DNA of 64,000 bases from positions 2,480,001 to 2,544,000 of the forward strand of contig JALUTQ010000004.1 in assembly GCA_032718865.1 (NCBI GenBank), read 5' to 3'. Positions 1-11,143 of the stretch are shown here, piece after piece. The DNA is from Tilletia caries. Its lineage: Eukaryota > Basidiomycota > Exobasidiomycetes > Tilletiales > Tilletiaceae. The notes beneath the pieces were generated by a model, which saw only the letters and a list, made by a program, of their open reading frames with translations, did no database searches and was not told where the DNA came from. A program made the position numbers and the translations under genes. How positions within the stretch are numbered: the first letter of the stretch is position 1; each line of letters opens with the position of its first letter.

Positions 1-1527
1 GGACGGCCAACCTCCTCGATCGGAAGCAAACTCGTCTTTGCTCTGCCGAGGCACAAGTCAGGCAATGCGATCGGGTACAACGTTCAAATTTCGGCCACGA
101 TGCCAGAGATTTTGCAACAGAAGGTCGCGCTCGAGGGGAAGAGGGCGAGTGTGCCCAACGGCCTCGTCAGTCTCAATGAGTTCTTGACAGAGTTAAAGAC
201 CCCCGTCGACCTTGCCCGGCCGCCTCCACCACTTCTGCAGGCTCGTCGCCACAGCCGGTCGAAGACCTCGGACGGCACAACGGAGCATCGGGCCAGGCGA
301 ACCCGAACGCAGAGCGCACAGGAGAACGAGAGTCCCCACGAAGAGCAGAAAGGCGAAGGGCTCTCGTCTCGACAACGTCGACGTGTTCGCACGACGTCAG
401 CTTCAACGACGTTGCGATCTAACCAGCCGACGACATCCTTCTATCCTGGTCTCGGCGTCCAGAATGGACCCACTTCTTTGCCCGAAGAGGAAGAAGGAGA
501 CGACTCATCCCTCATTCGGCTGGACTGGCAGCAGTTCGCATTGGGCCGGATTGGCGCCACGCTCCGGAACGTGGAGCTCGATGCAGACGCTTCGCATCGG
601 GCCATGCACACTCAGTCCCCCCCTCGTAGCAAAGCAGCAGCTACTGCTGCTGCCAGGGTTTCGGCGGCGATTTCGGTCCCCGCGAACCGAGGAAGGAGGA
701 GCGATGGGAGCGATCGAATTCTTTCGCTCCTTGAGGACTATGAAGACGAACGTGATCGGTCCGAGGGATCGGACAGCTTGCGGCCAGACGAGGCTCCACG
801 AAGCTCGACGCCCTCGCCAATGGTGTCCTCTGCAGCATCGCCTTCGCCCTCCCGTGCGGCACGACTCAATCCCGTAGCATCAGCTCTTCGGAAAGAGATC
901 CGCATCTCTCCCTCGGAGACGGAGGACACGTCGGGTGCTCTGAGTGAGATGCCCTCCACTGCGATGGCGAGATGTCATGAGCCCTTGGAGGAAGAGTCGG
1001 CCTTTGACGTCCTCCAGCCGGTCCATAAGACCACCACTGCCTTTAGCGACGGCACTACCCAGCAGCCACCACTCGTTCGCGTGGACAAGGTTTTACCAGC
1101 AGTCAGCAGCGACGACGACGAAATCAAGCTGCTGGGCGTCTGTCTGAGCCTCGTGGCCAACGCCAAACCGAGCGGCACACGGCCTATCGCTGACCTTGCC
1201 GAGTCCAGTATCGCCGCCGCTTCCGCGGGTGCCAACACGAGCATCGATGCGAGCACGAACTCCAACAGCGGCGTAGCGTACTTCAGTGCCGACCTTAGCT
1301 CGGAGACGGAAATGAGCACCGTCGATATCGTGGAGCATCTCCTGCGCAAGGCGATGTGGGCGCGGTACGAGAAGGAGGCGGTGGCGGCACGGCGCAAGCA
1401 TGAGGAGGGTCGCGATGTTGCTGCTTCTTCTGCTTCTGCAATTGGGGAGGAGGGCGGGAAGCAGACGCCATCGATTCCCAGGCTCGCTGTGACGGACGTG
1501 GACGAGGGAGATCTTGAGCTAGACTAA
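1..1527 (+). CDS. Serine-rich hypothetical protein, 3' part
   Basis: An open frame runs from the left edge to TAA at 1525-1527. The first in-frame ATG is at 100, but the frame is open through bases 1-99, so the true start probably lies outside the window. The visible part is about 508 residues, rich in Ser, Ala, Arg and acidic residues, with no motif I recognise. A short helical stretch near the C-terminus (about residues 410-450 from the ATG) contains alternating Arg, Lys and Glu. The protein ends in an acidic tail. The next gene lies on the opposite strand, so the two converge with about 335 bp between stops. Disorder and Ser content suggest a regulatory or scaffold protein, but no function can be assigned. 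Confidence 0.6.
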   Translation, partial: GRPTSSIGSKLVFALPRHKSGNAIGYNVQISATMPEILQQKVALEGKRASVPNGLVSLNEFLTELKTPVDLARPPPPLLQARRHSRSKTSDGTTEHRARRTRTQSAQENESPHEEQKGEGLSSRQRRRVRTTSASTTLRSNQPTTSFYPGLGVQNGPTSLPEEEEGDDSSLIRLDWQQFALGRIGATLRNVELDADASHRAMHTQSPPRSKAAATAAARVSAAISVPANRGRRSDGSDRILSLLEDYEDERDRSEGSDSLRPDEAPRSSTPSPMVSSAASPSPSRAARLNPVASALRKEIRISPSETEDTSGALSEMPSTAMARCHEPLEEESAFDVLQPVHKTTTAFSDGTTQQPPLVRVDKVLPAVSSDDDEIKLLGVCLSLVANAKPSGTRPIADLAESSIAAASAGANTSIDASTNSNSGVAYFSADLSSETEMSTVDIVEHLLRKAMWARYEKEAVAARRKHEEGRDVAASSASAIGEEGGKQTPSIPRLAVTDVDEGDLELD

Positions 1528-1862
1528 TGATGAAAGCGGACGGACACATATCACATTACATTCACTCCTTTCCATTCGTTCCTCTTCAATTCTTTGCAAG
1601 TAATCTAGCGATCTCTTCTTTTACGCTTCCTTACTGTTCGCGGAAGATAGGGAATGCCTCAGGATCCAAGGACCCGGATTCTGAGGCGGGAGAGGGCATA
1701 GTGGATCAGATTCGCAATAATGCACTCGGAGTTCGGACACACACTTGCGTTTGCTCTCACCTCTTCTCAAACTCAGCTCGCGCGTCGATTGGAGCCAACA
1801 GGCCGAGGCGAGAAAAGGGTAGATGTCATGGTGGATTCCTGCATTGGGGCGCGTCCCGTTCG

Positions 1863-3432
1863 TTACCTGTGGAAGAACCGACCATCACGGCGCAACTTTC
1901 TCGCCTCCTCAACGAGCTCGGCCATCGTCCAGATCCGCAACAGCCCAGCCTCCATGGCGTCTGCGGCATCGAGCGCAGGGGCGATTTGGACGAGATTAGT
2001 CGGATGGCCGCTACCGTCCTCCTCCCCATTGTCCCCAGCATCAGCAACGGAAGAGGTGAGCGTGCCCTCGGGGTACGGTCCCTCGCAAACGACGAGCTGA
2101 GATCGAGCGCAGGTCCGAGTTGGAGTTGGCGCCAGAGCACCGGCGGGGCCATTTGCTTCTCCTTCGCGACGCTCAGCCCGAGATGCTGGGAGGTGGATCT
2201 CGACGAAGGAGTACCTGCCCTCGGGCTTCCCCGCGAGGGTTAAGATTGACTTGGACGGATCTGCTCCCGGCCGACCGGCCGAAGTTCGACTTGCATGCTG
2301 TCGAGCCGCTCGGTTCAACTTGTCGTCATTCTCCTCTTTTGTTGGTGAGGAAGGTGAGACGGGCAAGGGAACCTCGGGACAGCGCCAAAAGGCCAGTTCG
2401 ATGGTGCTGAAGTCGAACCCGAGTCCACAGCCGACATTCTTGGTGAGTGCTTCCTTGTACGTCCAGAGGTCGTACAACCGCATGAGCATCTCGTGTTCCT
2501 GCGGGTTGAGGTCCTCGCCCTTTTGAGGCGCAGGTCGTTTACCTTTCGGATCGGTGAAGTAGTCATGCGGGGCCTCTTTCGCACCTGGGTTGGCTGACAT
2601 GACCCATTTCTGCTCGGCGGGCGTCATGGCGAGCTCCATCATGCTGACGAATCCTGCGACAGAGGGATCGAAGTTGGGTAGAGCAACAGCCATGACGTCT
2701 ATGCCGACTCTCCTGGGGTCTTGATCGTCTCCATCCTCGTCAGCGGAAGGTGCATGGAACGCAATAGCAATCCAGTCCTCGTCGTGCGTAACATTGTAGT
2801 CAGTTATCGAAAGATGCTTTGGCTCTGCCTAAAGACGATTGATCTCAGGAAGGGGTCAATGGAGTCAAAAATGAAAGGTCCCACGGTGAAGAGAATGCAG
2901 AGAGGAGGAACTTACGAGGAAAGGGCGATTTTCCTTGGTAGCGCCGAACTTCATGTTCGTCCATGTACATTGGTCTGGATATGTTTGCGAGTACATGACT
3001 CGTGGTAGAAGCTGGCCGGCCAGCGATCCTAGAGAAGGCGAACAGCGAAGGTGATCGGCTTAGTTTACCACGAGATTACTGGAGACCAGAATAATCGTCG
3101 AACTCACGAACGCGGTCGACCTGGCGGATGTACTTCCTGATCTTTGTGCTAGCTCTTCGCATGTCCTCGGTGACAATGTCGTGACCGTGCGAGCCAATGA
3201 GTTCCTCGATGATCTTGTCTACAGGAGTTCCCGAGCCTCCTCTTGATTTGTCCACGGAGTGCGACAACGAGGACGATGGTGCTGATGAGGATCCGTGGCC
3301 GCCGTCTGAGGTGCCAGAATCGAGCGACTCTGCCCAGCCGCTAATGTCGACAGCCCAGACGCAGAGTCGGTCCGAGTGGGAGCGAGGAGAAGAGCTGGAA
3401 GTCCGCCGGCCCATGATGCAAAGCGATCGCAA
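1863..3432 (-). CDS. 4'-phosphopantetheinyl transferase (Lys5/AASDHPPT type)
   Basis: This enzyme transfers the phosphopantetheine arm of CoA to carrier-protein serines (fatty-acid, polyketide and aminoadipate-reductase carriers). The model has three exons, 3108-3432, 2916-3028 and 1863-2828, giving 467 residues with consistent phases. Introns have GTGAGT/GTAAGT donors and TAG acceptors. Family marks: an N-terminal Arg/Lys segment with a PRVMYSQ-like stretch (about 110-125), NVTHDED (about 158-164), VGIDVM (187-192, Mg-binding Asp) and WTYKEALTK (268-276, catalytic Glu/Lys). The C-terminal 150 residues are low-complexity and extend beyond the usual family length of about 300. Fungi often use one such enzyme for all carriers, so lysine synthesis, siderophores and mitochondrial ACP are all possible clients. 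The start ATG at 3432 is the first in the frame. Confidence 0.88.
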
Positions 3433-3982
3433 AGGTCTGGAGAAGATGCAAATGGCAGAAGGAGAAGCAGATGAAGCGATGAAGGTGATTTAGAGGCGAC
3501 CGTAGGACCGTACCGTTCCCGTTCTGACCGCCTGCAGGAGAGCTCTAACCTTAATTTGGAGTTCTACCGAACAGGCTTCTATTCAGCCGTGGGTGGGTGT
3601 TCCATGGGCGCAAGCTCCAAATTCCCATCTCCCCATCACCCACCATGACCTACAGGCTACATAGCATGCCTGGAGAGAAGGGGGTAGGCACAGAATGCAC
3701 CACACGGGTGGAGATTTGAGATGCGCCTCGAGGGCGGAGTACATGAAGACGATCTATTGCTGATGATGGATGAATGAAGGTGGAGCTTGAGAGACGAGAG
3801 AGAAGAGAAGAATACGGAAAGGAGACAAGCAGAGATAGGACAGAGTCGAGAGTGGAGGACATGCAATCATAAGTACACTGCTCACAATACCATTGACGCC
3901 TGACGTCTGGTGACCGCGTTGAAGATGGGCGCCTCGAATCGAAGTTTCTTTGGCCCGACCGCAACAGCGCACAGCGAATACT
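3433..3982. other. Intergenic, PPTase upstream / NADH dehydrogenase downstream
   Basis: About 550 bp between two minus-strand genes. It must hold the PPTase promoter and the 3' UTR of the dehydrogenase. No TATA box, RNA gene or repeat is evident. Confidence 0.5.
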
Positions 3983-6255
3983 TCAGAAGCGTGAGATGTC
4001 CCTGCCAAATATGGCGGTCATGAACCAGTTCAGAGGCACGGCGACCTGATAAACATAAACAAAGGTCCTGTTCAGTAATCATCGCATCTCGAGGGTTGGA
4101 TGACTTTCCAGATCTTCCTCAAAACAGTACGCACCTTGTTCCGCCACGACAGACTCATCATCGTGTATGCACTCCTCCACGCCAGCCAGGCTGGTTTCCC
4201 ACTGATGTCGCGCTCTGTCTTGCTACCCTCTGGAATAGGCGGTAACTGGACAATGGCCCGCCCGCTGCCCAGACTCGCCATGATGCCGCGGTTTTGGAAC
4301 TTGAACGTGGACAGCTTGGTGATCTGCGACAGGCTCTGGTCCGCGGGTAGGGACGCCTGCTCAGCCTGATGCCCCGGGCTCAGGGCGGGTAGCTTGTTCA
4401 AGATTTTGGCCAGGTGCTTGGCTTGTTGGGCTGCGACTTGTGCCGTGGCGGGTAGGATTCCTGACCGGAGGGCCGAGCAGTCTCCAATCGCGAAGACACC
4501 TGGTATGACGTCTGGGTCCTGTTTCGCACCAGCCTTGTGGTCCGAGGGCACACCCAATTCGACCTCTTCCGCGCTTTCCTCCTCCTCCTCTGCCTTCTTG
4601 GACATCTTGTTGTCCTGAACAGGGGCCAGCACGCGCAGATGGTCGTCGATCAAGATCTGTCCCGTCCGTTCGTGTATGGCCATCGTGGCCCATCCCTGCT
4701 CAGCGGCACTTGTCCCCAAGAAGTTCACGTCAGGTTTGGCACTCTGACCGCCCAGCTTCTTTATCAGCGGATTTGTGCAGATGCCAGTCGACCAGACCAG
4801 CAAAGAAAAGGGCACGATTTCTTCCTTCGCCGCTTCCTTTTCCCCCGATTGGAGGACAATACGACCCTTGAGGACTTCTTTGACGGTCTGGTTCAGGCGA
4901 ACGTCGATGCCGTCGCGAGCGAATTTGGCTCGGGCGTACGAGGCGAGGTTGTCGTGGAAGGTATTGAGGATACCAGGGGCAGAGTCGAGAAGGGTGATCT
5001 TGATCAACGGAGCCAGCTTGGGGTAAAGCCGCTTGATGTCTTCCTTGAGGTCAACAAGTTCGGCGGCGAACTCGGAGCCAGTGGGACCACCTGACCGCGT
5101 CGGAAAGGGAAAGATGCTCGGCGGGAGGTCAGCTTTGGTCGTTGGGTTTACCAGCAGCGTACATGTAAAGGAGACTCACCGCCCACAATGACCCATTGCA
5201 GAAGTCGACTTCGCTCCATATCGTTGAGGTGGAGCGCCGAAGCCTGCTCGAGACACTCGAACAGTCGGAACCGAATTGATCGCGCGTTTTGGATGTCCTT
5301 GAGGAACCTTCAGGGATCAGACATCAAAGTGTGAGCTCACACAAGTCTGGCAGGATGTGCTGAAGCCAGTCGGACAATGTATAACTCACCACGCGTGGCT
5401 CTTGACGCCCTTCAGCTTGAAGGTACGATTGAATGAGCCAACCGCAAGAACGAGAACATCATAATCAATTTTGAACTCGCGACCGCGTTCCTGCGAAGCC
5501 CAGGTCTCGGAGGGACCGTAGCTGTCGTGACTAGCAAGGCGACCCGCGGCAGCATCACTCGCCAAGAGAGCCGCGTCGCCGCCCTCGCTTGAGAGGTCGG
5601 CGGAAGAGAGTGTCGATTGAGCCGAGTTGGTCTGCGTAGCCTGGAACGCGCCTGTTGACGATCCTGCTCCAGTTTGTTGCTGTCTGTTACCACTGCCACC
5701 GCCGGGCGATACGAGGTCCAAAGCGTCTCCCTCGGCTGTCTCGACGGGGCGGCGATGGGCTGGTCTAACGAAAGCTGTGTTGAAGCCACCGCGAGTCTCG
5801 GCAAAGCGGTCCTGACCCAGCGCACGCGGGTAGGCCGGGACCAGCGTCAACGTCCGATTTTGAACATCGACAGAGTCCACCCAGGAATGCAAGAAATTGG
5901 CATCTCGAATCTCGCGGACGGGTTCGATGGCCGATCGATAGTCGAGCGCGCCGACGCAGACGGAGGCGAGGAGCGGAGTAAAGGCGAAATTGGTCGAGGG
6001 CGAGACGATGGTGACTTCGTTCTTGGTCTTGTCGAGTTCGCGGGCGAGATTGTAGCCTCCCCACCCGGAGCCTAGGATGACGACGCGACGTTTGGGTGGG
6101 GGAGTCGAGGCCGAGGTCGAGGCGGAGCGAGCTTGTCTTTGGTTGCGGGCGGTGAGGAAGTTGGAGGACGGGGTTCCAAACGCGCTTGGTCTCGCAATGC
6201 TTCTGGCGAGAGCGGCTTGGGCTGCAGGGAGCGTTAAAGCCATTTTGTTCTTCAC
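3983..6255 (-). CDS. Type II (rotenone-insensitive) NADH:ubiquinone oxidoreductase
   Basis: A single-polypeptide flavoenzyme that oxidises NADH and reduces ubiquinone at the mitochondrial inner membrane without pumping protons. Four exons, 5390-6255, 5180-5307, 4135-5090 and 3983-4045, join in phase to give 670 residues. An Arg/Ser/Ala-rich presequence (1-55) is followed by the FAD fold GSGWGG (62-67), the second nucleotide fold GGGPTG (331-336), a GVFAIGDCSA motif and the family C-terminus (short aromatic helix ending in GRDISRF). That C-terminus lies on the last 63-nt exon. An insertion of about 110 low-complexity residues (about 155-265) lies between the FAD fold and the dimer region. A second, acidic insertion (about 490-520) lacks EF-hand loops. 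Internal or external facing cannot be decided. It is divergent from the F-box gene. Confidence 0.92.
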
Positions 6256-7213
6256 CTTGGATCAGACTTGACTGTGGATATGGGAGGGACAGAGACGGGC
6301 GAGAGCACAGCTGATGGTACGCAGCGATAAGCACAAAAGGGGGAACGTAAAGATAACGGTTAGGGGGAAGAGGCCGAGTACTTATAGCCCTGGTGGAAGC
6401 GTGGAGGAACGTCAAGACGTGACTCGTGAGGCAATTGAGGCGCCCGGGAAGGGGTTCAGGCTTTCAGGCGTGAAAGCATCGCTTGTCGCTGCTTGCAGCC
6501 TTCTCCATAGAAGATAGGGGTCATCACTCACCGGGGTCAATGCACTCTGCAGTCTGCAGTCTGCAGCGGACAGCCTGGAGAGTGGAGTTGCGGCGAGATT
6601 CTCAAGGATCGGCGGGTACAATCAAAACCATGCAGGTCGATTCCAAATGTTCCACATTATGAATGGGGAGTGGGGACTGGATCTGAGTGTATAGCGCCTC
6701 TCTATCTTCAGAAGAACGAAGGCAGGCGGGGTCCAGGAAAGCATCCTCAGCGTGAAAGAGGGTAAGAGGCAAGTTTCAATCTGAACTCTGAAGCCGAATG
6801 GAGGTGATGTATGGATATAATGGATAGCTGGTCCTTCTCAATCCGGGGACCCTTGACGACCGCCGGCCCCAGCTCCTAGCTCCACTACCGGCATAGCCGC
6901 TTTGGTGTATGTAGACGCCGCTGCAGCTTCAACTTCAGCTTCCAGCGTCCAGTCTTCCAGGACTCGACGCCTCGAAAGTCGACGGTCGAAGTGTCGAAGC
7001 CAGGAGGCGGGAGTGTCGACTGTCGACTGTCGATGGAGGTGTTCTTTGGCAGTTCCGGAACCACCCGACAATCGACTATGCACAACGGCTCAATTCGGGT
7101 GCGAAGGTCGATGAGCGAAATGACCATAACTCGCGTGTGAGCGAGGATCTTCCATCGCTTCCATAATCCATCTGCTCGCTCGACCGCTGCATGCTGCAAA
7201 TGCGGATTCAATA
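6256..7213. promoter_or_regulatory. Divergent intergenic region, NADH dehydrogenase / F-box gene
   Basis: A 958 bp shared upstream region between two diverging genes. It contains a short CTGCAGT tandem (about 6545-6567) and a cluster of GTCGAC/GTCGAAG repeats (about 6977-7035). No clear TATA box was seen on either side, and no gene. Confidence 0.45.
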
Positions 7214-10200
7214 ATGAGGTCGATCTCTGGAGCTGAACAGACGAGGCCCGTCGCCGATGCCAGCGTCGTCTCTCTATTGACGCTCCCTACAGAGATTCTG
7301 CTGTCCATCATACACTTGGCGGCTGCCACGCCGTTATCCGCCACTCAGGTCGATCTACCCACTCTCGTTCAAATTGCCCAGACTTGCTCCCATCTCCGCC
7401 ATATCGTTCTCACTCACGTCTTCCAGATTCAGAACCAGGGCATCATCTGCAGCGGCGGTCTTGCCTCGACCTTGCGTGCTCATGCCATCTCCAATGCTTG
7501 GGCCACAGGTCAACTTCATCGCGACCCTTCGCTCCAGCTGACCACTGCCAACCTCGATCTTCCGAATGCTACTGGTCTACGAGCCCAGCATGTCCGACCC
7601 ATCGTCTTGAGACTGCCCCGTCTCAGACCTCAAGGCGGCCATCAAGAGGGTAGCAGTGGCCACGAAGACGACGATGTCCACATCCTGCTTCTTTTCCGCG
7701 CTCAGGCATTGTACTGGGCCAAAACTCGAAGAGTTCCGAGAAAGGCAACGCGACGGGACGGATCCATTTACGACGAGGCGAGGTGGGAGCCTAGCGATGC
7801 CACACCTCTTACTGTCATCGGAAGACCTGTAGTACCACCGGTCGAGGCGCAGCAGAGATTCACGGCCTCGACCTCCCACTCGACTCGCGGCTCGAATCGA
7901 ACGAAACCTTCAAAAGTCCAACGTACTCAAGCATCCGATTCGTACGGAACGCTCGGAAGGATCGCCAATCTCAGCTTGGATCCGACGAGTCTCACCGGCG
8001 CGGACAATCCGTACCAGGATATCACCTCCGCCATCGTCCTACCTTTGTCCAGTGCTGATGGGTCGATCACGATTGTCATGGGACGTAGAGACGGGACCAG
8101 TCAGCTGGCCACGCTCAGTCCGCCTTCCCTCTCCCCAACGCAGACAGTCGCCAGTCAAGGCTCTGCAAGGCTCATCCTTCATCCCGTCTTGCCCTTTCGA
8201 TTTTCGAACGATATTCAAGCACTTCATGCCGTGAGGTTGCCCAAGCAGGCGCCCTCTCCGTCAAGTTCTTCTTCCTATGCCCACCAATTGCCGCCGTCAG
8301 CTCTGCTCGCAGTTGGTACAAAGAGCGGACACATTGCCGTCATGCGCGTATACACGCAAAGGTCCTCACAGCCAACTCGTGCAGATGGAAAGGCATCCGG
8401 ACGTTCTGTGCCCACGTGTCAGCAAACTTCGCCTTCGGGGTCCCGTACGACAGCGCCTTCACAGGCGAATCCGATGGACAAGGAAGCACCACAGGCAGCG
8501 GTGCCCAAGTCGGTGCAGAGTAAGGGCAGAAGGTCGTGGAAAGAGCGGCGGGAACTCCTCAAGGCCGAACAAAGTGGAGTTGGGCCTTCTCATCAAGGGC
8601 CTATCGCAGACCCTCAGGGACAAAGGAACACTCGTGCATGGAAGGATACACCCTCGCCAAATACTGCTCCCGACACAGCGCCTTACGTCGAGTTGTTGAT
8701 CCATCGAGATCTGTCGCATGATCTGGCTGAGGCCGAGGCGGCGGCGGTCAATCCGTCCGGGGCAGAGATGAAAAAGAAAACTGCGAACATGACGGTCTGG
8801 AGTCTCCGTTTTCTTGGCGATTTCAGCTCCCGACGGCGGCGGCGGCGAACATCAGCGTCGTCGTCATCATCGACTTGGCTGGCAGTTGGGTGCACTGGCA
8901 CGGAGCCTTTGATGGTAAGCACTTCCCTGATTCGCTCCTCTCCAGCTGTCACGCTTTGCCAGAGCTTCTAGAATCTGACTTGGAAATATTCTGGACCAAC
9001 GATAACTTCAGATCTATTCGCTCAATATTCCGAAGACGCCGCATGAAGGGGATTCGAGCATAAAAGACGCTGACGGCGCGTCTCCAAAAGCAGATTCGAT
9101 CCTCTCTTCCCCCATCTGCCTTCCCCACCCATGTTATCTCTCAGCAGATAGCGGCCGCATCGATGCTAAGGCTGTAAATCAGCCTGCCTCCAACCCTTCT
9201 CCATCACCGTCACTGGCTTTATCGACAGTAGCAGTCGCAGCAAGAACGGGCGCCGTAGCTGTCCCCGCTCCGTCTTCTTCCACCGCGCCTCCACCCGCCC
9301 GAAGCAAGTCCAGCGTCTATGCGCTCTTCGCCCTGCCTTTCCCGCCCTCTCTTGAGCGTGTATGGCGAACGAGTCCGACGCGCCAGCAGGGCTCGGCGGA
9401 TGCTGGGACTTCTTCTTCTTCTCCTCCTGCTGATTCGCAGAATCCCCTGTCGATCCTCGTCGTGGGCTACTTTGACGGGACCGTCGCGCTCTTTGCGATC
9501 GTCGGTGATCATGATGAAAAGCTCGGAGACAGCGAGGAGACGAGTGGGGAGAAGGGCGGGAGGAGGGCGGCATCATCGGGAGGGATGCCTCGATTGCTCA
9601 TGCGGCTCGAAGACCCGTCGACGCAGGATGCCGTGTACTCGCTACGCGCGTTCTGGCATCTGCCTACGATCAACGGACCTACCGTGCGCGAAAGGGACGG
9701 ATCGACTTCCTCGTCGTCAGCAACGTCCACCACGACTCCGGTCCTTCGCGTCCTGGCTGGCTCGGCGCGCTTTGGGTGTGTGAGGGTCTGGGAGGTATCG
9801 GGTGATGAGCTCGTAGCCACTCTACCGGGTGGTAGCGGTGGGAAAGGGGACGATGGTGGCAGCTTGTATTCGGGCATGACGCTGTTCCCTTCCTTCCCCT
9901 GGCGTACTTCCATCCGGACCCGTACGCGTGGCCGGCGCTCGAGCTTTGATGATCCATCGGGACCGGGAGGCGAAGATGACGAGCAGGGAGGAAAAGGATC
10001 CATGGTTGGCGCTCCTCGAAGACCGGCTTTCCTACTGCCGTCTACTCAACAAGGCACACCCTCGACAAACAAGGTAGGACCGACGTACTCACTCGCGCTC
10101 GACGTGGATGACGAATGTGGACAGTACGACGATGATGATGATGCGGAGCCGGGAATGTTGGGTCGTCGTCGAGGGGCGAGGAGGATGGATGCCAATGCCG

Positions 10201-10391
10201 GAGGTCGGGTGTGGGGCACGAATGGGTGGGGCGTCTGGATGTTGGACTTTGTACCTACGCTTGCGTCCAGCGTTGTTGTAGGGTCTGCGGAGGAGGAAGA
10301 GGAAGAACAGCACATGGTTGGCCAGGTCGCATACTATGTGCATGACGGTGTACGCATGGATCTTAGACTCTCGGTTGATCCGTGGGAGTGA
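7214..10391 (+). CDS. F-box protein with a WD-like C-terminal region
   Basis: Predicted substrate receptor for an SCF ubiquitin ligase. Two exons, 7214-8914 and 9012-10391, are joined in phase 0 (donor GTAAGC, acceptor CTTCAG), giving 1026 residues. The F-box is at about residues 20-65: LTLPTEILLSIIHLAA, then a Leu/Cys-rich helix pair ending in CSHLRHIVL. Downstream blocks such as ILVVGYFDGTVALF, VLRVLAGSARFGCVRVWEV and the C-terminal YYVHDGVRMDLRLS look like divergent beta-propeller blades separated by Ser/Gly/Asp-rich linkers. The distal 3' end (from 10113) is duplicated at 12746. It converges with a CMC2-like copy on the other strand. The substrate is unknown. Confidence 0.75.
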
Positions 10392-11100
10392 GCGAAAGCC
10401 TTTGTATCATAATCGTTATTCACTTGCATACGGCGGCTCTCCAGATGTCCCGCTTCTTTGCCACACATCTTTCTTCACGCTCGCTAGATTGGGCGTGCTT
10501 AGCAAGGACGGGATTGAGATTCTACACCTCTTCAATCTCCTTCCAGACTTGCTCCTTCTTGGCCTGCCTCTCCTTGCCCGCGGCGTTGTTTCTTTGCGTC
10601 CGTTCGATTCTCTGGAAATCCGCGCAATGCAGAGTGGGAGGAAACGGCTGTCAGCAACTTTCGTCCCCGAGTGAGGGAAGATTGAGGGAGATTGAGGAGG
10701 GGAAACTTACCTCGGCGCGGAGACATTGAGTGAGCTCACTCTTGATGCCGTTGCATTCGCCTGTGAGGCGCGCCACCCAGGAGCGCGCGTGGCACTCGTT
10801 TAGAACTTTGATGATGTCGCCACAGCCTGTGGCCGCCCAAAACCAGGGAGAGGAACGGAAAGCAAAGCAAAGCAAAGATGATGACTTGAGTGAAGGCGTT
10901 ATCGGAGAGGTTTGACTGGACCTGATGCTCACGGGCTTGTTTGGTTTCTCCTGAAAGATGCTGGAACGAACGAGAGAGGAGAATGAAAAAGAGTGGAAGG
11001 GAAAGAGAGAAAGCGATCAGCAGGGCTAAAAAATCAAGAGTGAGGAGACCTGCCCGGCCCTTCCCACTCATAATTGAGGCTCCTGGCCGAGGATTCAGTG
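10113..11100. repeat. Segmental duplication, copy 1
   Basis: A direct repeat of 12746-13738, offset about 2.64 kb. It spans the last ~280 bp of the F-box gene and a convergent CMC2-like gene. The CMC2 half is nearly identical between copies (only a few substitutions, for example in the second intron), while the F-box half differs by many substitutions and small indels. The right junction ends in GATTCAGTG in both copies. Confidence 0.9.
10522..10950 (-). pseudogene. CMC2-like gene copy 1, apparently lacking a first exon
   Basis: The exons 10522-10611, 10711-10826 and a tiny exon 10933-10950 are the same as in copy 2. They encode a twin CX9C protein of the Cmc2 family: CGDIIKVLNEC, then CNGIKSELTQC, then a basic C-terminal helix. 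The duplicated block ends at 11100. I find no MHP-type start exon upstream, only unrelated sequence, so this copy is probably 5' truncated. Alternatively, its 5' exons may have been replaced by the small-exon chain at 11.1-11.7 kb, producing a fused transcript. The F-box gene next to it is intact, so this end of the duplication keeps a functional F-box tail. Confidence 0.6.
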
Positions 11101-11143
11101 GCTATTGTCGAAAGTGAGCCAGGACAACGAATGCAAAACTCAC

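Noticed and set aside
212..877. Long overlapping plus-strand frame inside the first gene
   Set aside because: Same-strand shadow of the 1-1527 frame. Its composition is Arg/Pro-rich and it has no motif.
1527..2243. Plus-strand 238-codon frame opposite the PPTase gene
   Set aside because: Antisense to the last PPTase exon, which carries clear family motifs.
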